This document shows positions 53,562-57,018 of a stretch of DNA of 57,018 nucleotides, in pieces. A program made the translations under genes and the position numbers. Within the stretch, counting starts at the first letter, position 1; each line of letters opens with the position of its first letter. Under the pieces are notes generated by a model. It did no database searches and had not been told where the DNA came from. It was given only the letters and a program-made list of their open reading frames with translations. The stretch is from Rhodanobacter sp. (lineage in GTDB: Bacteria; Pseudomonadota; Gammaproteobacteria; Xanthomonadales; Rhodanobacteraceae): assembly GCA_004322005.1 (NCBI GenBank), contig SCRF01000033.1, positions 1 to 57,018 of the forward strand. The letters run 5' to 3'.

Positions 53562-55022
53562 ATGCTCCCCCGCCGTTTCCTCGCCCTTTTGCTGTGCGCC
53601 AGCGTCACGGCCGGTTGCGCGGTTGGCCCGAACTATCGCCGGCCCGACGTACCGCTTCCGAATCACTACATGGGGCAAGCGGCGATCGAACAACAACAGG
53701 CTGCCACCACCGCCGACCTCGCGAAATGGTGGCAAGGCTTTAACGATCCGCTGCTGTCGCACTTCGTATCGCTGGCTCTTGGGCAGAATCTGGACTTGGC
53801 GCAAGCGTCGGCACGTGTTACGCAGGCGCGTGCCGCGCTCGGTGGAGCCGACGCCGCGCTGCTTCCTTCGGGCAACGTCACTGGATCGGCCGTCCGGGCA
53901 TACCAGTCGATTGAAACCCCGCTGGGGAAAGTCCTCAATGCCACGCCCAACTATGACCGATGGGGCAACGCCTATGAGGCTGACCTCGGCGCAAGTTGGG
54001 AAATAGATATCTTCGGAGGGCTGCGGCGCGGACGCCAGGCCGCGCTAGCGGACTATCAGGCATCGGAAGCAGGTGTCGTTGCCACGCGATTGGAAGTCGC
54101 TGCCCAGACGGCGGATATCTACATCGCTATTCGGGGGCTGCAGAGCCGTCTTGAGATTGCCCGGCGGCAGGTCAAGGTCGAGCAAGAGTTGTTGGCGAAA
54201 GTTCGCTTGCTTTATGGCAGGGGCCTCGCCGCTGAATATCAGGTCCGGCAAGCCGAGGGCGAACTCGCCCAAGTTCGGGCGACGGTGCCGGTTCTCCAGA
54301 CCCACCTCGATGCGGCAATGAACGCGTTGGATGTGATGCTGGGTTCTCCACCGGGTACCCACCGGGCCGAATTGGCGACGGTCGCACCGATACCCGCCAC
54401 ACCGAAGATCGCCTCCCTGGGCTCGCCTGCGGATCTGCTCCAGCGGCGGCCCGATCTCATCGTCGCCGAGCGGCATCTCGCAGCGGCCAATGCAAGGATC
54501 GGTCAGGCCATCTCCGAGTACTACCCGAAATTTTCACTCAGCGGCCTGCTGGGCAGTGCCACTGCGGTTTCGACTGGCAACCTGTTTACCAGTGGAGCAA
54601 GCCAGGCTGCGGGCGTGCTGGGTCTGCGCTGGCGTTTGTTCGACTTCGGCCGTATCAATGCACAGATCAAACAGGCCAAGGGCAAGGATGCGGAAGCGTT
54701 GGCCGCGTATCGCCAAGCCGTTCTTCGCGCAACCGAGGATGTTGAAAACGCCTTCTCGGCATTGGTCAACCGCGAGGAACAGGCTGTCACGCTAAGTCAG
54801 GGCGAAGCATCACTAGCCCGGGCGCGTGAATCTTCAGCCATTGCGTATCAGCACGGTGCCGCGAGCCTGATCGACGTGCTCCATGCCGACCAGACGCTGC
54901 TGCAAACCTCGGATGCGCGAGCGCAGGCGCGAACGGAATCAGCACGTGCAGCGGTCGCAGCGTTCAAGGCACTCGGTGGTGGCTGGCAACCTCGTGAAGC
55001 CGAAGCGGTCGCCATCAAATAG
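53562..55022 (+). CDS. RND efflux outer-membrane factor (NodT/OprM family lipoprotein)
   Basis: The 486-residue protein starts MLPRRFLALLLCASVTAGC with lipobox C19. It has the two OEP repeats of TolC/OprM-like channels, including PDLIVAERHLAAANARIGQAISEYYPKFSLSG and LRWRLFDFGRINAQIKQA. It is divergent from tetR over a 89-base gap with the shared operator, so it would be induced with the adaptor and pump. This completes a tripartite efflux system at one locus. Confidence 0.92.
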   Translation: MLPRRFLALLLCASVTAGCAVGPNYRRPDVPLPNHYMGQAAIEQQQAATTADLAKWWQGFNDPLLSHFVSLALGQNLDLAQASARVTQARAALGGADAALLPSGNVTGSAVRAYQSIETPLGKVLNATPNYDRWGNAYEADLGASWEIDIFGGLRRGRQAALADYQASEAGVVATRLEVAAQTADIYIAIRGLQSRLEIARRQVKVEQELLAKVRLLYGRGLAAEYQVRQAEGELAQVRATVPVLQTHLDAAMNALDVMLGSPPGTHRAELATVAPIPATPKIASLGSPADLLQRRPDLIVAERHLAAANARIGQAISEYYPKFSLSGLLGSATAVSTGNLFTSGASQAAGVLGLRWRLFDFGRINAQIKQAKGKDAEALAAYRQAVLRATEDVENAFSALVNREEQAVTLSQGEASLARARESSAIAYQHGAASLIDVLHADQTLLQTSDARAQARTESARAAVAAFKALGGGWQPREAEAVAIK

Positions 55023-55190
55023 AACTGTAGATCGACCAAGCGATGGCGCTTGGATGCTGACCGTGGGCAATCGACGGCTGGCCTGTCTCGAAAGACAACG
55101 CGCCACGCGAGGCGTTTCTGCTGATTGCCTGAAGCTTTTTCCCCGCCTGCGCGGCAGGAAATTCGCGGACGCCATGTTTCAGCCGCACCC

Positions 55191-55218
55191 AAAAAAGACG
55201 CCCCGTTTCCGGGGCGTC
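55191..55218 (-). terminator. Terminator of the TonB-dependent receptor gene
   Basis: On the minus strand GACGCCCC/GGGGCGTC with a 6-base loop is followed by six T. It lies about 30 bases after the receptor stop. Confidence 0.85.
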
Positions 55219-55248
55219 TCGGTGTCGACATGTGGTTCGCAGGGGAGG

Positions 55249-57018
55249 TTAGAACCACACGTCCAGGGTGACACCGTAAGTGCGCGGCGGCAGGTATTGC
55301 GAGGTGTAGATGAAGCTGCCGTCGGGGAGGGCAAAGCGTGCTGCACTCGTGCGTATCTTGTCGTTGCTGAGGTTCTGCACGTAGGCGGTGACCGACCAGC
55401 GATCCTGCGGTTCGGAGTAGCGCAGCGACACGTCGTTGCGGATATATGCCTTCTGCTGGTCGCCGCTGCCGAGGTTGAACGCGCTGAGCCACTGCGAGCT
55501 CTGGTACTGGCTGCTCAGTCGCGGTGTGAGGCGGCCGCCGTTGGGCAGCTGGAAGTCATGCTCGTAGACCGCGGTCAGCGAAGTGCTCGGCGCATGCGGC
55601 AGGTCGTTGCCGGAGATATCGATGCAGTTGCTGATGCCCGAGCCGACCGGGCAGGGGGGCAGGCCCTGGTAGTCGTTGCTGCCGGCGTAGTGCAGGGTGC
55701 CGAGCTTCTTCTTGGGGATGGCCGAGAACACCAGGTTGAGGCGGTTGTTCTTGCCGGCCAGCGCCAGCTCCGACTCGAAGCCCAGCACATTGGTGGTGCC
55801 CTGCACATTGGAGAAGCCCAGTCCGCGGTTGCCGTTGGGGAAGGTGATCGGTGCAGCCAGCTGGAAGTTCTTGAACTGCTCGTAGTAGATCGCGCTGTTC
55901 CAGGTGAGATGGCCGCCCAGATAACTGAACTTCGAGCCGATCTCGTAGTTGGTCAGCGTCTCGGGCTTGTACAGCGCGCCGGCGTCCTGGGTGCCGCCGG
56001 ACTTGTAGCCGGTGGACACGCTGGCATACAGCAGACCGTGCTGGCCCACGTCGGTATCCAGTCGCGCCAGCCAGGTCACCTTGCTGTTGCTGTAAGTGGC
56101 CGTGTTGAGGGTGGAGACAGCGAATCCGGTGGCCGGGCTCGGCGCCACGTCGGGCGAGATCGGGGTCTGCGGCACGTTGGGGTCGTAGGCCCAGCCCCAG
56201 CCGATGCCGCCGCGGTTTTCCTTGCGGTCGTGCGACCAGCGTGCACCGCCGGTAAGCCGCCAGCTGTCGGAGATGTGCCAGGTGGCCTGGCCGAACACGG
56301 CGGTGGACTTCACCGTCTCCTTCGGCTGCACGAACGAGCCCTGCCAGGCCACCGTGCCCTGCTGGGTGCCGTTGAGGATCGGGATGTCGAAGCGGATGCT
56401 GTTGTCCTCCGCCGCGTAGTAGGCGCCCAGTATCCAGTCCACCGTGTTGTCGCCGGTCGACTTCAGATCCAGCTCCTGGCTGTTGCTCCTGTAGTGGGAG
56501 AAGTTGGTGCGGTCGGCCTGGTAACTGGCGCCGGTGTTGAAGCTGGTGGGTACCTGTGCGCCGTTGTCCTGGTCGAAGTTGCTGGCGCCGGAGAAGTGGT
56601 TGAAGCCGGCGATGTAGCTCAGCATCATCGCGTCGCCGAGCTTGATGTCGATGCGGCTGCGCAGCGTGCCGGAGTCACGCTTCAGGTAGGGCGCGGTGTC
56701 GATCAGCGCCGACCAGAAATCCTGCCCGGCACGCGGATGCTGCATCAGGCTCATGCCGGGCGTGCCGCGATCGCGGAAGTATTCGTAGGACAGGTTCCAT
56801 GTGAACGCATCGCTGGGTTGCCACAGCGCGCTGACGCGGGCGGCGGACTGATCCTGCGCGTTGTACTTGTTGCCGCCGGTGACGTAGTCGTTCGGATTGA
56901 TCGGCTGGAACGTGGCCAGGGTGCCGCCGCTGGCGAGGTAGGCGCTCTGCTGCTGTGCGATCGAGGGCAGCTGGCTGGACGGATTCTGAAACTTCACATA
57001 GCCGTCGTGTTCTTCATG
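55249..57018 (-). CDS. TonB-dependent receptor, C-terminal barrel (partial)
   Basis: About 589 residues of a TonB-dependent outer-membrane receptor are visible; the frame continues past the window edge (HEEHDGYVKFQNP at the 5' end). The last residue is Phe (TYGVTLDVWF), the typical outer-membrane signature, and barrel strands such as NSKVTWLARLDTDVG and ATYSN-type motifs are present. The N-terminal signal and plug lie outside. Such receptors import siderophores, cobalamin or carbohydrates; the substrate cannot be told from this part. Confidence 0.88.
   Translation of the reverse strand, partial: HEEHDGYVKFQNPSSQLPSIAQQQSAYLASGGTLATFQPINPNDYVTGGNKYNAQDQSAARVSALWQPSDAFTWNLSYEYFRDRGTPGMSLMQHPRAGQDFWSALIDTAPYLKRDSGTLRSRIDIKLGDAMMLSYIAGFNHFSGASNFDQDNGAQVPTSFNTGASYQADRTNFSHYRSNSQELDLKSTGDNTVDWILGAYYAAEDNSIRFDIPILNGTQQGTVAWQGSFVQPKETVKSTAVFGQATWHISDSWRLTGGARWSHDRKENRGGIGWGWAYDPNVPQTPISPDVAPSPATGFAVSTLNTATYSNSKVTWLARLDTDVGQHGLLYASVSTGYKSGGTQDAGALYKPETLTNYEIGSKFSYLGGHLTWNSAIYYEQFKNFQLAAPITFPNGNRGLGFSNVQGTTNVLGFESELALAGKNNRLNLVFSAIPKKKLGTLHYAGSNDYQGLPPCPVGSGISNCIDISGNDLPHAPSTSLTAVYEHDFQLPNGGRLTPRLSSQYQSSQWLSAFNLGSGDQQKAYIRNDVSLRYSEPQDRWSVTAYVQNLSNDKIRTSAARFALPDGSFIYTSQYLPPRTYGVTLDVWF

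Overview
The window is high-GC gammaproteobacterial chromosome. The gene content (xanthomonad-like S10/spc/alpha ribosomal operon without rpmJ after secY, class II DAHP synthase, RNase G followed by a YhdP-type AsmA protein and TldD, GTAGGAGC-type inverted repeats, and a tmRNA tag AANDDNYALAA) suggests the order Xanthomonadales/Lysobacterales, most likely the family Rhodanobacteraceae (Rhodanobacter/Dyella/Frateuria type). This placement is inferred from reading the sequence; no database was searched.

Layout. 1-11533: the end of the S10 operon and the complete spc and alpha operons on the + strand (rplB tail, rpsS to rplQ, including secY and rpoA). Several intercistronic gaps carry a recurring hairpin module, and the rpoA-rplQ gap carries a 56-bp tandem duplication with terminator-like hairpins. 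11727-15765: dsbB, class II DAHP synthase, and an overlapping pair of multiheme cytochrome c genes. 15864-19209 (-): response regulator, sensor kinase, ATP-pyrophosphatase (diphthine-ammonia-ligase-like) and Mug glycosylase, all coupled. 19354-26407 (+): rng, the YhdP-like AsmA protein and tldD. 26408-29179: repeat-rich gap, an FNR-like box, a Cyc2-like fused cytochrome c/outer-membrane porin, and a GacA/UvrY-type regulator lacking most of its receiver. 29285-34937: rne (-), rluC (+), pterin carbinolamine dehydratase (-), nfuA (+). 35013-36373: two tandem monoheme cytochromes c (-) and ssrA/tmRNA (+).

36578-46492: a plant-polysaccharide locus with a LacI regulator, a GH3 glucosidase behind a consensus LacI-family operator, a GH39 xylosidase-like enzyme and a secreted alpha/beta hydrolase. 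It is interrupted at about 42.3-45.5 kb by lower-GC accessory DNA holding a TPR remnant, small membrane proteins, a cluster of GC-rich hairpins with a decayed reading frame, and an orphan protein with a PD-(D/E)XK nuclease signature. 46950-55022: a PaaI thioesterase and an RND efflux locus (adaptor, pump, SDR on the - strand; TetR repressor; divergent outer-membrane factor) with two matching TetR-type operators overlapping promoters. 55249-57018: the C-terminal part of a TonB-dependent receptor that runs off the window.

Functional picture: housekeeping translation, secretion and RNA-decay genes are joined to a rich periplasmic/outer-membrane redox inventory (five c-type cytochrome genes, DsbB, a porin-cytochrome), carbohydrate scavenging and drug efflux. 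The most interesting items are the porin-cytochrome with its FNR-like site and truncated regulator neighbour, the intercistronic RNA hairpin modules, and the accessory island with the nuclease-like gene.
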